DNA of 64,000 nucleotides from Curtobacterium sp. VKM Ac-1393 (GCF_015350995.1 NZ_JADKRW010000005.1:310001-374000), one strand, 5' to 3'. Positions 54,072 through 62,247 are shown, counted from the first letter of the stretch. Notes: generated from the letters alone by a model not told the origin. Translations and numbers: made by a program.

Positions 54072-55439
54072 CTAACCCGCGAAGTCGAAGTCGGCGCCCA
54101 GCTTCCGCAGCTTCGGGATGAAGTGCTCGTAGCCGCGGCTGATGATGCCGACGTTGGTGATGTGGGACTCGCCGTCGGCGGTCAGCGCCGCGATGAGGTG
54201 GCTGAAGCCGCCGCGCAGGTCGGGGACCCGGACGTTCGCCGCGTGCAGCGTCGTCGGGCCGGTGATCACTGCGGCCTGCTCGAACGGACGACGGGCGACA
54301 CGGCGGTCGTGGCCGGGCAGCCCCTCCTTGTGGACGACGATGTCGGCGCCCATCTCGTTGAGGGCGTCGGTGAAGCCGAAGCGGTTCTCGTACACGGTCT
54401 CGTGCACGATGCTCTGGCCCTCGGCCTGGGTCAGCGCCACGACGAGCGGCTGCTGCCAGTCGGTCATGAAGCCGGGGTGCACGTCGGTCTCGATGACGAC
54501 GGGCTTGAGGGTGTCGCGCTCCCGGTAGAACCGGATGCCGTCCTCTTGCACGTCGAAGCCGCCGCCGACCTTGCGGAAGACGTTGAGGAACGTCATGAGT
54601 TCCTGCTGGTTCGCGCCCTCGACGAAGATGTCGCCGTCGGTGGCGAGCGCGGCCGAGGCCCAGCTGGCGGCCTCGTTGCGGTCGTTGATCGCACGGTGGG
54701 TGTAGCCGCGCAGCGACTCGACGCCCTCGATGAAGATCACGCGGTTCGGCTCGACGGACACGATCGCGCCCATCTTCTGCAGGATCGCGATGAGGTCCAT
54801 GATCTCGGGCTCGATCGCGGCGTTCCGCAGCTCCGTGACGCCGGTCGCCAGGACCGATGACAGCAGGACCTGCTCGGTCGCGCCGACGCTCGGGTACGGC
54901 AGCTCGATGGAGGCGCCCTTCAGCCCGTTCGGAGCCGTCAGGTGGATGCCGTTGACCTGCTTGTCGACGACCGCGCCCATGGCGCGGAGCGCGTCGAGGT
55001 GGAAGTCGATCGGGCGGTCGCCGATGCGGCAGCCACCGAGGTCGGGGATGAACGCCTCGCCGAGCTTGTGCAGCAGCGGGCCGCAGAACAGGATCGGGAT
55101 GCGGCTCGAACCGGCGTGGGCGTCGATCTCGGCGAAGTGCGCCGACTCCACGTTGGCCGGGTCGAGGATGAGCTCGCCTCGTGCAGGATCGGTGATGCGC
55201 ACGCCGTGCACCTCGAGCAGCCCACGGACGACCTTGACGTCGGAGATGTCCGGGACGTCCTTGAGGATCGACGGGGTGTCCCCGAGCAGCGACGCCACCA
55301 TGGCCTTGGTCGCGAGGTTCTTCGCCCCGCGGACCTCGATGCGCCCCACGAGCGGCTTGCCCCCGCGGATGACGATCTCGTCCGACTTGAGGCCCACGCG
55401 CGCCCCTGCGGCTGCTGCGTCCTGTACGAGAGAGTTCAC
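54072..55439 (-). CDS. murA: UDP-N-acetylglucosamine 1-carboxyvinyltransferase
   Basis: This 455-residue enzyme starts peptidoglycan precursor synthesis. RGAKNLATKAMVASLL holds the active Lys40-Asn41. The catalytic loop has LGGCRIGDRPIDFHL with Cys137, the fosfomycin target, so the enzyme should be fosfomycin-sensitive. The GTG at 55439 shares one base with the leuD stop. The N-terminus (about 16 residues before the domain) is typical for actinobacteria. It is the first gene of the run murA-plsC-gpsA-ddl. Confidence 0.95.
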   Translation of the reverse strand: MNSLVQDAAAAGARVGLKSDEIVIRGGKPLVGRIEVRGAKNLATKAMVASLLGDTPSILKDVPDISDVKVVRGLLEVHGVRITDPARGELILDPANVESAHFAEIDAHAGSSRIPILFCGPLLHKLGEAFIPDLGGCRIGDRPIDFHLDALRAMGAVVDKQVNGIHLTAPNGLKGASIELPYPSVGATEQVLLSSVLATGVTELRNAAIEPEIMDLIAILQKMGAIVSVEPNRVIFIEGVESLRGYTHRAINDRNEAASWASAALATDGDIFVEGANQQELMTFLNVFRKVGGGFDVQEDGIRFYRERDTLKPVVIETDVHPGFMTDWQQPLVVALTQAEGQSIVHETVYENRFGFTDALNEMGADIVVHKEGLPGHDRRVARRPFEQAAVITGPTTLHAANVRVPDLRGGFSHLIAALTADGESHITNVGIISRGYEHFIPKLRKLGADFDFAG

Positions 55440-56035
55440 TACTTCACCGGCAATGTCTTCGGCCGCCAACTGGAGCGGCGGGATTCGAACTCCGTGATCG
55501 AGGTCTCGTCACGGAGGGTGAGCCCGATGTCGTCGAGCCCTTCCATCAACCGCCAACGAGTGTAGGCGTCGATCTCGAAGGGGACGTCCACATCCCCGAG
55601 CGACACGCGCTGCGCGACCAGGTCCACGGTGGCCGAGACCCCCGGCTTCCGCTCGATCTCGGCCCAGAGCTGCTCGACTTCCGATTCGGTCACGATCGCC
55701 GTGACCAGGCCCTGCTTGCCGGCGTTGCCCTTGAAGATGTCCGCGAAACGGGGCGAGATGACGACCGCGAAGCCGAAGTCGCGCAGTGCCCAGACGGCGT
55801 GCTCACGGCTCGACCCGGTGCCGAAGTCCGGGCCGGCGACGAGCACCTTCGCACCCTGGAACGACGGCTGGTTGAGCACGAAGTCGGGGTCCTGGCGCCA
55901 GCCGGAGAACAGGGCGTCCTCGAAGCCGGTCTTCGTAACGCGCTTGAGGTAGACCGCGGGGATGATCTGGTCGGTGTCGACGTTCGACCGCTTGAGCGGG
56001 GCCGCGATGCCGGTGACGGTGGTGATCTTGTCCAT
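55439..56035 (-). CDS. leuD: 3-isopropylmalate dehydratase small subunit
   Basis: This 198-residue subunit of the leucine-pathway isomerase has [19 protein letters not shown] at the start and [19 protein letters not shown], the family signature. It works with LeuC to convert 2-isopropylmalate to 3-isopropylmalate. The ATG at 56035 overlaps the leuC stop by one base (TGATG). The stop overlaps the murA GTG. Confidence 0.96.
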   Translation of the reverse strand: MDKITTVTGIAAPLKRSNVDTDQIIPAVYLKRVTKTGFEDALFSGWRQDPDFVLNQPSFQGAKVLVAGPDFGTGSSREHAVWALRDFGFAVVISPRFADIFKGNAGKQGLVTAIVTESEVEQLWAEIERKPGVSATVDLVAQRVSLGDVDVPFEIDAYTRWRLMEGLDDIGLTLRDETSITEFESRRSSWRPKTLPVK

Positions 56036-57555
56036 CAGAAGGTCCCCTCGGTGGTCGTGCTGGTCGCGGCGGTCGTCGTGCTGGTCGCGGCGGCGCTCGT
56101 CGCGGCGGCGCTCGTCGCGGCGGCGCTCGTCGCGGCGGCGATCTCGTCGTCGGTCGCCAGGTCCCACGGGCTGGACAGCGTGCCGCGGATCGCGGTGGCG
56201 GCGGCGACGAGCGGCGACACCAGGTGGGTGCGCCCGCCCTTGCCCTGACGCCCCTCGAAGTTGCGGTTCGACGTGCTCGCGCAGCGCTCCCCCGGTGCGA
56301 GCTGGTCGGGGTTCATGCCGAGGCACATCGAGCAGCCGGCGAACCGCCACTCGGCGCCGAACTCCTTGATGACGACGTCGAGCCCCTCGGCCTCGGCCTC
56401 GAGCCGCACGCGGGCTGACCCCGGCACGACCATGACGCGCACGCCGTCGGCCTTCTTGCGGCCCTCGATGATCGACGCGAACGCCCGCAGGTCCTCGATG
56501 CGCGAGTTCGTGCACGAGCCCATGAACACGGCGTCGACGGCGATGTCCTTCATCGGGGTGCCGGCGGCGATGTCCATGTAGTCGAGGGCCCGCTGCGCGG
56601 CGGCCTGGTCGTTCGGGTCGTCGAAGTCCGCGGGCGACGGCACGCGCTCGGACAGCGACACGCCCTGGCCGGGGTTGGTGCCCCAGGTGACGAACGGTTC
56701 GAGGTCGTCGGCGTCGATGAAGACCTCGGCGTCGAACACGGCGTCGTCCTCGGTCGCCAGCGTGTCCCAGTACGCGACGGCATCGTCCCAGTCGGAACCG
56801 GTCGGGGCGTGGTCGCGGCCCTGCACGTAGTCGTAGGTGATCTGGTCGGGGGCGACCATGCCCGCGCGGGCACCGGCCTCGATCGACATGTTGCAGATGG
56901 TCATCCGGCCCTCCATCGAGAGCGCGCGGATCGCCGAGCCGCGGTACTCGAGCACGTAGCCCTGCCCGCCGCCGGTGCCGATCTTCGCGATGACCGCCAG
57001 GATGATGTCCTTCGCGGTGACACCGGGGCGCAGCGTGCCCTCGACCGTGATCGCCATCGTCTTGAAGGGCTTGAGCGGCAGGGTCTGCGTGGCCAGCACG
57101 TGCTCGACCTCAGAGGTGCCGATGCCGAACGCCATGGCGCCGAACGCCCCGTGGGTGCTGGTGTGCGAGTCCCCGCAGACGACGGTGATGCCGGGCATCG
57201 TCAGGCCGAGCTGCGGGCCGACGACGTGCACGATCCCCTGCTCCTTGTCGCCGAGCGAGTGCAGGCGGACGCCGAACTCCTCGCAGTTGCGGCGCAGGGT
57301 CTCGATCTGGATCCGGCTGGTCGGGTCCGCGATGGGGCGGTCGATCGCCAGGGTCGGGGTGTTGTGGTCCTCGGTCGCGATCGTCAGGTCGAGCCGCCGC
57401 ACGGGTCGGCCGGCCTGGCGCAGGCCGTCGAACGCCTGCGGGCTCGTGACCTCGTGCACGAGGTGGAGGTCGATGTAGAGGAGGTCCGGGTTCCCGTCCT
57501 CACCCTTGACCACGACGTGGTCGTCCCACACCTTCTCGGCGAGCGTCCTACCCAT
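56035..57555 (-). CDS. leuC: 3-isopropylmalate dehydratase large subunit
   Basis: This 506-residue subunit carries the 4Fe-4S cluster ligands: [13 protein letters not shown] and [12 protein letters not shown]. Other motifs are [19 protein letters not shown] and [20 protein letters not shown]. The last 35 residues (about 471-506) are an unusual Ala/Thr/Ser repeat tail, encoded by a 15-bp tandem repeat; related enzymes stop near residue 475. The ATG at 57555 ([13 protein letters not shown]) has GGGAG eight bases upstream. Confidence 0.95.
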   Translation of the reverse strand: MGRTLAEKVWDDHVVVKGEDGNPDLLYIDLHLVHEVTSPQAFDGLRQAGRPVRRLDLTIATEDHNTPTLAIDRPIADPTSRIQIETLRRNCEEFGVRLHSLGDKEQGIVHVVGPQLGLTMPGITVVCGDSHTSTHGAFGAMAFGIGTSEVEHVLATQTLPLKPFKTMAITVEGTLRPGVTAKDIILAVIAKIGTGGGQGYVLEYRGSAIRALSMEGRMTICNMSIEAGARAGMVAPDQITYDYVQGRDHAPTGSDWDDAVAYWDTLATEDDAVFDAEVFIDADDLEPFVTWGTNPGQGVSLSERVPSPADFDDPNDQAAAQRALDYMDIAAGTPMKDIAVDAVFMGSCTNSRIEDLRAFASIIEGRKKADGVRVMVVPGSARVRLEAEAEGLDVVIKEFGAEWRFAGCSMCLGMNPDQLAPGERCASTSNRNFEGRQGKGGRTHLVSPLVAAATAIRGTLSSPWDLATDDEIAAATSAAATSAAATSAAATSTTTAATSTTTEGTF

Positions 57556-57602
57556 GAGCTCGACTCCCTCGTTCTCGTCAGTGCGCCGCGACCGCGGCAC
57601 GA

Positions 57603-57629
57603 TCCGGCGACTCTACCACTGGTATACCA
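57603..57629 (-). promoter_or_regulatory. leuC promoter with a TGGTATACCA palindrome
   Basis: Reading leftward, TAGAGT (57615-57610) is a good -10, predicting a leader of about 48 bases before the leuC ATG. Just upstream lies the perfect 10-bp palindrome TGGTATACCA (57620-57629). Its form, TGGT-N2-ACCA, resembles operators of GntR/FadR-type repressors. It is located between -10 and -35, where a bound repressor would block transcription. Confidence 0.5.
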
Positions 57630-57722
57630 ACGCCGCGTCGCGTTCCCGACGCGGTGCGGCGGTCGACCGGGAGGCCCGTGGCGACTCGACGACACCCGTC
57701 GCGGTGGGAAGATGGTCGGGAC

Positions 57723-58790
57723 ATGACGACACCTGCGCACTCGACCCGGACGATCAACCTCGAGGGCGCGGCACGCGCAGCGATCGCGGGTGGTGCGCCA
57801 CTGGCGCTGCTCATCGCCCTCGGGATGCCGGGCTACGCAGCCTTCGCGATGTTCGCCGGCTTCACCGCGATCTTCGGTGCGACCGAGCCCTACCGCCAGC
57901 GCGCCGTCACGACCGGGCTCGCCGGGCTGCTGCAGACCCTGTGCATGTTCGCGGGCATCGGCGTCGCCCTGCTCGGCTCCCCGCTCTGGTTGCAGGCGAC
58001 CGGACTCGTCGTGGTGCTCGTCATCGCCGTGTGCACCCTGTCGGCCCTGCGGACGATCCCCGCGCAGCCGATCTTCCCGGTGTTCGCGTTCGTGGTCTCC
58101 GCGCTCGTGCCGCTGCGCCCTGCCGACGTCCCCCTCGTGGCGACGATCATCGGCTGCTCGGTGGTCTGGGCGTGGCTCGTCGCGATGTCCGGCTCCGTCC
58201 TGCGACGGGTCTTCCACCCGCACGCGCCGCACCGGTTCCGCCCACTCGCCGACCGCAAGCACCGCTCCCTCGCGATCCTGCGGTCGGCGGCGCTCTGGGA
58301 GACCGTCGCGCTCAACGTCGTCGGCTCGCTCGTGGCAGGGGCGGTCGCGTCGGTGATCCCAGGCCTCGGGCACCCGTACTGGGCGGTCATCGCGGTGGTG
58401 TCGACCCTGCCCGCACTCCGCCAGCGGCACACCGTGGTCCGGGCGTTCCAGCGCTTCATCGGCACGATCGGCGGCACCGTGATCGCCGTGGGGATCCTGC
58501 TGCTCGAGCCGTCGGCCTGGTGGATCGTCGTCATCGCCGTCGTGGGGCAGTTCTTCGCCGAGATCTTCGTCGCCCGGAACTACGCCGTCTGCCTGCTGTT
58601 CCTCACGCCGCTCGCCCTCGCCGTGTCGTGGCTGAGCCTGTCGGAGGCGCCGGAGCTCCTCGCGCTCGACCGGGTCGCGCAGACCACCCTCGGCGCGGTC
58701 GTCAGCGTCGGGCTGCTGTTCGCCGGGCGCGCGATCGAGCGTCGCCGCGGCCGGGCCCTCGGCGCCACCAGCGCGATCCGTACCGCCTGA
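57723..58790 (+). CDS. FUSC-like integral membrane protein
   Basis: This 355-residue protein has about ten hydrophobic helices in two groups (about 25-155 and 190-320) separated by a basic segment (VFHPHAPHRFRPLADRKHRS). It resembles the FUSC/aromatic-acid exporter family, but lacks a clear catalytic or transport motif, so its substrate is unknown. The ATG at 57723 is preceded by GGAAGATGG. A half copy of the dispersed palindrome (CGGGAGGCCCGTGGCGAC, from about 57668) lies in the upstream region. Confidence 0.8.
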   Translation: MTTPAHSTRTINLEGAARAAIAGGAPLALLIALGMPGYAAFAMFAGFTAIFGATEPYRQRAVTTGLAGLLQTLCMFAGIGVALLGSPLWLQATGLVVVLVIAVCTLSALRTIPAQPIFPVFAFVVSALVPLRPADVPLVATIIGCSVVWAWLVAMSGSVLRRVFHPHAPHRFRPLADRKHRSLAILRSAALWETVALNVVGSLVAGAVASVIPGLGHPYWAVIAVVSTLPALRQRHTVVRAFQRFIGTIGGTVIAVGILLLEPSAWWIVVIAVVGQFFAEIFVARNYAVCLLFLTPLALAVSWLSLSEAPELLALDRVAQTTLGAVVSVGLLFAGRAIERRRGRALGATSAIRTA

Positions 58791-58792
58791 CG

Positions 58793-58957
58793 CCGGGAGG
58801 CGCGTGGCGGCGTCGCCACGGGCCTCCCGTCCGGTCGTGGTCGCGACCCGATCGCGAAAGCGACAGATCTCCGCGAACTGTTCGCGCAACTCTGTCGCTC
58901 TCGCGGGACTGACCAGCCGAAGTGGCGCGGAACTGTCGCTCTCGCGGGACTGACCAG
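58793..58957. repeat. Palindrome and composite repeat after the FUSC gene
   Basis: 58793-58829 is a palindrome of the GGGAGGC/GCCTCCC family (CGGGAGGCGCGTGGCG with a short loop and one or two mismatches). It is followed by GTGGTCGCGAC (58836-58846), then AGCGACAGATCTCC (about 58858), and two copies of CTGTCGCTCTCGCGGGACTG (from about 58891 and 58927). These are the same three modules as at 22598-22785. It lies just after the FUSC stop and at the end of the histidine phosphatase gene. Confidence 0.75.
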
Positions 58958-58958
58958 G

Positions 58959-59564
58959 TCAGTCGCGGGGCTGGATGTTCCAGGTGTCGATGACGGGGCG
59001 GCCGTGCTCGTAGCCGAGGACACTGACCGACGCGGTCGCGAGCTTCAGCACCGCACCGTCCTGCGGCGCGAGACGGATCCACGCGGCGCCGAGGGCACGC
59101 AGCACGTGGCCGTGGGCGACGAACACGGCGTCCTGCCCCTCGGCGAGCACGGGTCGGGCGCGGTTCAGGATGCGCTCGACGCGGACGCGGACCTCGGCGG
59201 CGTTCTCACCGGGTGTGTCACCGACAGGCACACCGTCGGTCCAGAGGTCCCACGGCCCGTGACGCAGCACCTTGATCTGCGGCGTGGTGAGCCCCTCGTA
59301 GGCGCCGTAGTCCCACTCGTACAGGTCCTCGTCGAGCTCGGGTTCGACGCCGATCAGGTGCGCGGTGTCGCGGGCACGCTGCAGCGGACTCGACAGGGCC
59401 AGCGCGAACGAGCGGTCGGCGAGGTACCTGCCGGCGCGCTTCGCCTGCTCGACACCGTTGTCCGTCAGCGGGATGTCGGTGCGGCCGGTGTGCTGCCCGC
59501 TCTTCGACCACTCCGTCTCTCCGTGACGGACGAGGACGAGTTCGCCGGGGCGTTCCGAGGTCAT
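58959..59564 (-). CDS. Histidine phosphatase family protein
   Basis: This 201-residue protein has the phosphoglycerate mutase-like fold: LVLVRHGETEWSKSGQHTGRTDIPLTD holds the RHG phosphohistidine motif, and FVAHGHVLRALGAAW the second catalytic His. It lacks the mutase-specific long insert, so it is a phosphatase of unknown substrate. The ATG at 59564 overlaps the crcB stop (ATGA), so it shares the fluoride-channel operon. Confidence 0.88.
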   Translation of the reverse strand: MTSERPGELVLVRHGETEWSKSGQHTGRTDIPLTDNGVEQAKRAGRYLADRSFALALSSPLQRARDTAHLIGVEPELDEDLYEWDYGAYEGLTTPQIKVLRHGPWDLWTDGVPVGDTPGENAAEVRVRVERILNRARPVLAEGQDAVFVAHGHVLRALGAAWIRLAPQDGAVLKLATASVSVLGYEHGRPVIDTWNIQPRD

Positions 59565-59950
59565 GAGTTCCTTCCGATCCAGAGGCCGAGCGCGGCTGCG
59601 CCGACCGAGACGACGAGCATCCCGAGGCCGTTCAGGGCGGCGAGCCCGGGCTTGCCGGATCGGAGGAGCTGTACGGTCTCGACGCTCGCCGTCGAGAACG
59701 TCGTGTACCCACCCATCATGCCCGTCCCGAGCACCGCGACCGCCGGGAGCGGGATCGCGCCCGCCTGCCCCAGGCCGGTGAGCAGGCCGAGCAGGAGCGA
59801 TCCGGACACGTTGATGAGCACGGTCCCGAGCGGGAACCCGGCGACACGCGAGCGGGCCACGCGCGTCTTGACCAGCCCGTCGAGCAGGAAGCGGAGTGCC
59901 GACCCGACTCCCCCGCCGACGGCGATGAGCAGGAGTTCGAGCGGGTTCAC
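59561..59950 (-). CDS. crcB: Fluoride channel CrcB, second subunit
   Basis: This 129-residue four-helix protein has GGGVGSALRFLLD at the start, GTVLINVSGSLLLG (the conserved N-x2-G) and MMGGYTTFSTASVE (the Phe-box/TFST motif). Fluc channels export fluoride. It starts at a GTG that overlaps the stop of the other crcB gene (GTGA). Two adjacent crcB genes in actinobacteria usually form a heterodimer. Confidence 0.94.
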   Translation of the reverse strand: MNPLELLLIAVGGGVGSALRFLLDGLVKTRVARSRVAGFPLGTVLINVSGSLLLGLLTGLGQAGAIPLPAVAVLGTGMMGGYTTFSTASVETVQLLRSGKPGLAALNGLGMLVVSVGAAALGLWIGRNS

Positions 59951-60390
59951 GAGGCGCTCCCGTCCGGCCCGGGCGACCGCGGTCGGAGCCGCCCGGCGAT
60001 CCAGACGCCGAGCGCGACGGCCGCGAGCCCCAGGACGACGGACACCAGTGCGTACCCGCTACCGGCGCCCCACCGACCGCCGTCCAGCAGCTGCGCGGTG
60101 TCGTCGGCGAGCGTGCTGTACGTCGTGAACCCGCCGAGGACGCCGGTGCCGACGAGCAGGCGGATCGCGCGGCGACGTCCGACGTCGGCACCATGGTGCG
60201 CGAGCGCCTCGAGCAGCAGCCCGAGGCAGAACGCGCCGACGACGTTGATCACGAGGATCGTCCAGCTGACGCCGTCGTGGGCGGGGAACGCCCCGGCGAG
60301 CAGCGCTCGGGCTGCGGTACCGATCGCCCCGCCGAGCGCGACGAGTGCGAGGAGGCGCCAGCGGAGGTGCGGCAGGCGGTCTTCGGTCAT
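59947..60390 (-). CDS. crcB: Fluoride channel CrcB, first subunit
   Basis: This 147-residue protein has LGGAIGTAARALL, TILVINVVGAFCLGLLLE and VLGGFTTYSTLADD (the TTYST form of the fluoride-binding motif), with four predicted helices. The ATG at 60390 has GGAG four to five bases upstream. It is the first gene of crcB-crcB-histidine phosphatase, and a fluoride riboswitch lies just upstream. Confidence 0.94.
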   Translation of the reverse strand: MTEDRLPHLRWRLLALVALGGAIGTAARALLAGAFPAHDGVSWTILVINVVGAFCLGLLLEALAHHGADVGRRRAIRLLVGTGVLGGFTTYSTLADDTAQLLDGGRWGAGSGYALVSVVLGLAAVALGVWIAGRLRPRSPGPDGSAS

Positions 60391-60442
60391 GGTGCTCCTA
60401 TCGCCGAGCACGCCGGATCGTCTCCGCGCGTGCGGTGTTCTC

Positions 60443-60501
60443 GGGATAGGGACCGTTGGCGGCTCGTGCGCGGTTGGGTCCGGCAGGCCCCACTGCCGGG
60501 T
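60443..60501 (-). ncRNA. Probable fluoride riboswitch (crcB motif)
   Basis: Reading leftward, a stem CCGGCA/TGCCGG closes a loop GTGGGGCC. The downstream GGTCCC can pair with GGGGCC in the loop to form the pseudoknot of the fluoride aptamer, and CCAACCGC and GGTCCCTA occur in the expected places. The predicted -10 (TACGCT, 60521-60516) puts the RNA start near 60509, close to the aptamer. The second stem is weak. Two crcB genes follow at once. Confidence 0.65.
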
Positions 60502-60513
60502 CTGACGACTCGA

Positions 60514-60936
60514 TCAGCGTACTGCGCAGTCGGCGACGGAGGCGACCGCGGCGATCGCCTCGACCTCGACGAGCTGGTCGTCGTAACCGAGGACGGTCAC
60601 GCCCAGCAGGGTGCTCGGCACGTCGTGGTCCCCCATCGCCGCGCGCACCACCTCCCACGCCGCGACGAGGTCGTCCTGCCGGGTCGTCGCCACGAGCACC
60701 CGCGTCTGCACGAGGTCCTCGATGCCGGCCCCCGCGGCGGCGAGCGCGGTCCGCAGGTTCGCGATGCACTGCGCGGCCTGCCCGGCGACGTCACCGACGG
60801 CGACCGTGGCGCCGTGCTCGTCGAGCGGACACGCCCCCGCGAGGAACACCAGGCGGGTACCGGCCGGGACGGTGGAGGCGTAGTCCGCGACGTCGCTGAG
60901 GGCTGCGGACCGGATGAGCTGCACGGCGCTGGACAC
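60514..60936 (-). CDS. RidA/YjgF family protein
   Basis: This 140-residue protein is a RidA-fold member: RLVFLAGACPLDEHGATV, QAAQCIANLRTALAAAGAGIEDLVQTRV and VLGYDDQLVEVEAIA with the substrate region near the end. True RidA deaminates reactive enamines; the key Arg of the family is in the QTRVLVAT segment. The GTG at 60936 lies six bases after a -10-like CAGGCT, so it is probably leaderless. A longer frame by five or six residues is possible. Confidence 0.85.
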   Translation of the reverse strand: MSSAVQLIRSAALSDVADYASTVPAGTRLVFLAGACPLDEHGATVAVGDVAGQAAQCIANLRTALAAAGAGIEDLVQTRVLVATTRQDDLVAAWEVVRAAMGDHDVPSTLLGVTVLGYDDQLVEVEAIAAVASVADCAVR

Positions 60937-61003
60937 GGGACCAGCCTGGCACACGACGACGAAACCCCCGGCGAGCCGGAGCTCGTCGAGGGTTTCGTGG
61001 TAC

Positions 61004-61079
61004 TGGTGACCCCAGCGGGATTCGAACCCGCGTTACCGCCGTGAGAGGGCAGCGTACTAGGCCGCTATACGATGGGGCC
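61004..61079 (-). tRNA. tRNA-Glu (anticodon CTC), copy 1
   Basis: The 76-base gene includes an encoded CCA. The acceptor stem is GGCCCCA/TGGGGTC, the anticodon arm is CTGCC-CTCTCAC-GGCGG with CTC at the centre of the loop, and the T arm holds GGTTCGAATCC. Confidence 0.95.
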
Positions 61080-61112
61080 GCGGCTGTTGTCGGACTCGGA
61101 GCATGTCACCTG

Positions 61113-61188
61113 TGGTGACCCCAGCGGGATTCGAACCCGCGTTACCGCCGTGAGAGGGCAGCGTACTAGGCCGCTATACGATGGGGCC
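61113..61188 (-). tRNA. tRNA-Glu (anticodon CTC), copy 2
   Basis: This gene is identical to the first copy over all 76 bases, including CCA, and lies 33 bases upstream of it on the same strand. The pair is probably transcribed together and arose by tandem duplication. Confidence 0.95.
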
Positions 61189-61490
61189 GTTCCGACAACT
61201 CGACAAGTATTGCACAAGCCGCGCATCGCACCAAAACGAGGCGTGTCGCCCGGGTGTGCCGTCATGCCGCGTCCGGCATGCGGCGCTCGTTGCACGTGCA
61301 TCGAACGACGAAACACCCGTCGAACGACGCGTGTCCGGTCGCAACGTGCACACGGATCGAGCGCGCAGCCGGAGACGCGACCGCCCCGGCGGACGGGAGG
61401 CGCGGGGCGGGCCCGCCACGGGCCTCCCGTCCGACCGCGCGCACGTCGAGAGCCGTGCGCCGTCCGCAGGGACCGTCACGAACGGCGCGG
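61189..61490. other. Gene-free region between tRNA-Glu and the UlaG-like gene
   Basis: These 302 bases have no supported gene. They contain the leftward tRNA promoter region (about 61189-61300), with low-GC GTATTGCACAAG near 61207, and the palindrome at 61391-61432. The rest shows nothing I can identify. Confidence 0.5.
61391..61432 (-). terminator. Palindromic-family element after the UlaG-like gene
   Basis: GGACGGGAGGCGCGGGGCGG faces its imperfect complement ending GCCTCCCGTCC, a 42-base member of the dispersed palindrome family with several mismatches in the middle. It lies about 60 bases after the hydrolase stop. Confidence 0.7.
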
Positions 61491-62126
61491 TCAGATCGTC
61501 AGCGACTCCCCCGGCCGCAGGACCTCGAGCGAGCCGTGCGGGGCGAGCGCCTCGCGGAGCCGACCGGTGTGCATGCCGTAGCCGATGTCGGAGAGCGTGG
61601 CCTCGTGGATCGGGTAGGCGCGGGCGGGGGCGATGGCGGCGACGTAGTCCATCATCTCGGCGACCTTGAGCCACGGGGCTCCGACGGGTGCGGCGAGGAC
61701 CTCGACCGGCACGCCCGGGTCGGTGTACGAGTCGCCGGGGTGGAATAGCTTGCCGTTCACCAGCACGCCGGTGTTGTCGACGATCGGCACCGACGAGTGG
61801 ATGAGCTGGTGCCGGGTGCCGTGGAAGTCGAGCGCGAAGGGGCCGACGGTGCGGTGATCGCCGTCGGTGACGACCTCGACGACGATGCCGGAGTCGGCGA
61901 GCGCCGCGCGGACGCCCTCGGGGCCGAACACGCGGGCGGCGGGGTTCGCGGCGAGGATCCGGTGCAGCTGTTCGGGCGTGACGTGGTCGGGGTGCTCGTG
62001 GGTGACGACGACGGCGACGACACCCGTGGCCTCGACGGGGTGGGTGAAGTTCCCCGGATCGAGCACGAGGCGGTCGTCGCCCTCCGTCACGATCTGGCAG
62101 GCGTGTTCGAGCTTCGTGACGTCCAT
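61491..62126 (-). CDS. UlaG-like metallo-beta-lactamase-fold hydrolase
   Basis: This 211-residue protein has the MBL fold signature: MDVTKLEHACQIV at the start (UlaG-like), VVTHEHPDHVTPEQL (H-x-H-x-D-H) and FHPGDSYTDPG (metal ligands), with a His in TRHQLIH. The substrate is unknown; UlaG is an L-ascorbate-6-phosphate lactonase, but these relatives vary. The ATG at 62126 lies seven bases after TAGCCT, so it is probably leaderless. A longer in-frame extension is rejected. Confidence 0.87.
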   Translation of the reverse strand: MDVTKLEHACQIVTEGDDRLVLDPGNFTHPVEATGVVAVVVTHEHPDHVTPEQLHRILAANPAARVFGPEGVRAALADSGIVVEVVTDGDHRTVGPFALDFHGTRHQLIHSSVPIVDNTGVLVNGKLFHPGDSYTDPGVPVEVLAAPVGAPWLKVAEMMDYVAAIAPARAYPIHEATLSDIGYGMHTGRLREALAPHGSLEVLRPGESLTI

Positions 62127-62173
62127 GGTGGCGAGGCTACGCGCGGCGGGCGGGGCGGGCTCGGGCCGGAGCC

Positions 62174-62227
62174 GACTCGGAACGACGTTCCCGTTGTCGT
62201 GCGACATCGGGATCGTCGTTCCGAGTC
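62174..62227 (-). terminator. 14-bp hairpin after the LacI gene
   Basis: GACTCGGAACGACG (62174-62187) pairs perfectly with 62214-62227 across 26 bases that contain smaller complementary pieces (CCCG/CGGG). It ends the LacI gene, 20 bases after its stop. Confidence 0.65.
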
Positions 62228-62247
62228 GATCCCGCCCACGCCCCACC

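Noticed and set aside
61072..61748. Several plus-strand open frames between tRNA-Glu and the UlaG-like gene
   Set aside because: Arg/Pro-rich, overlap tRNA and palindromes, no ribosome binding site, no domain.
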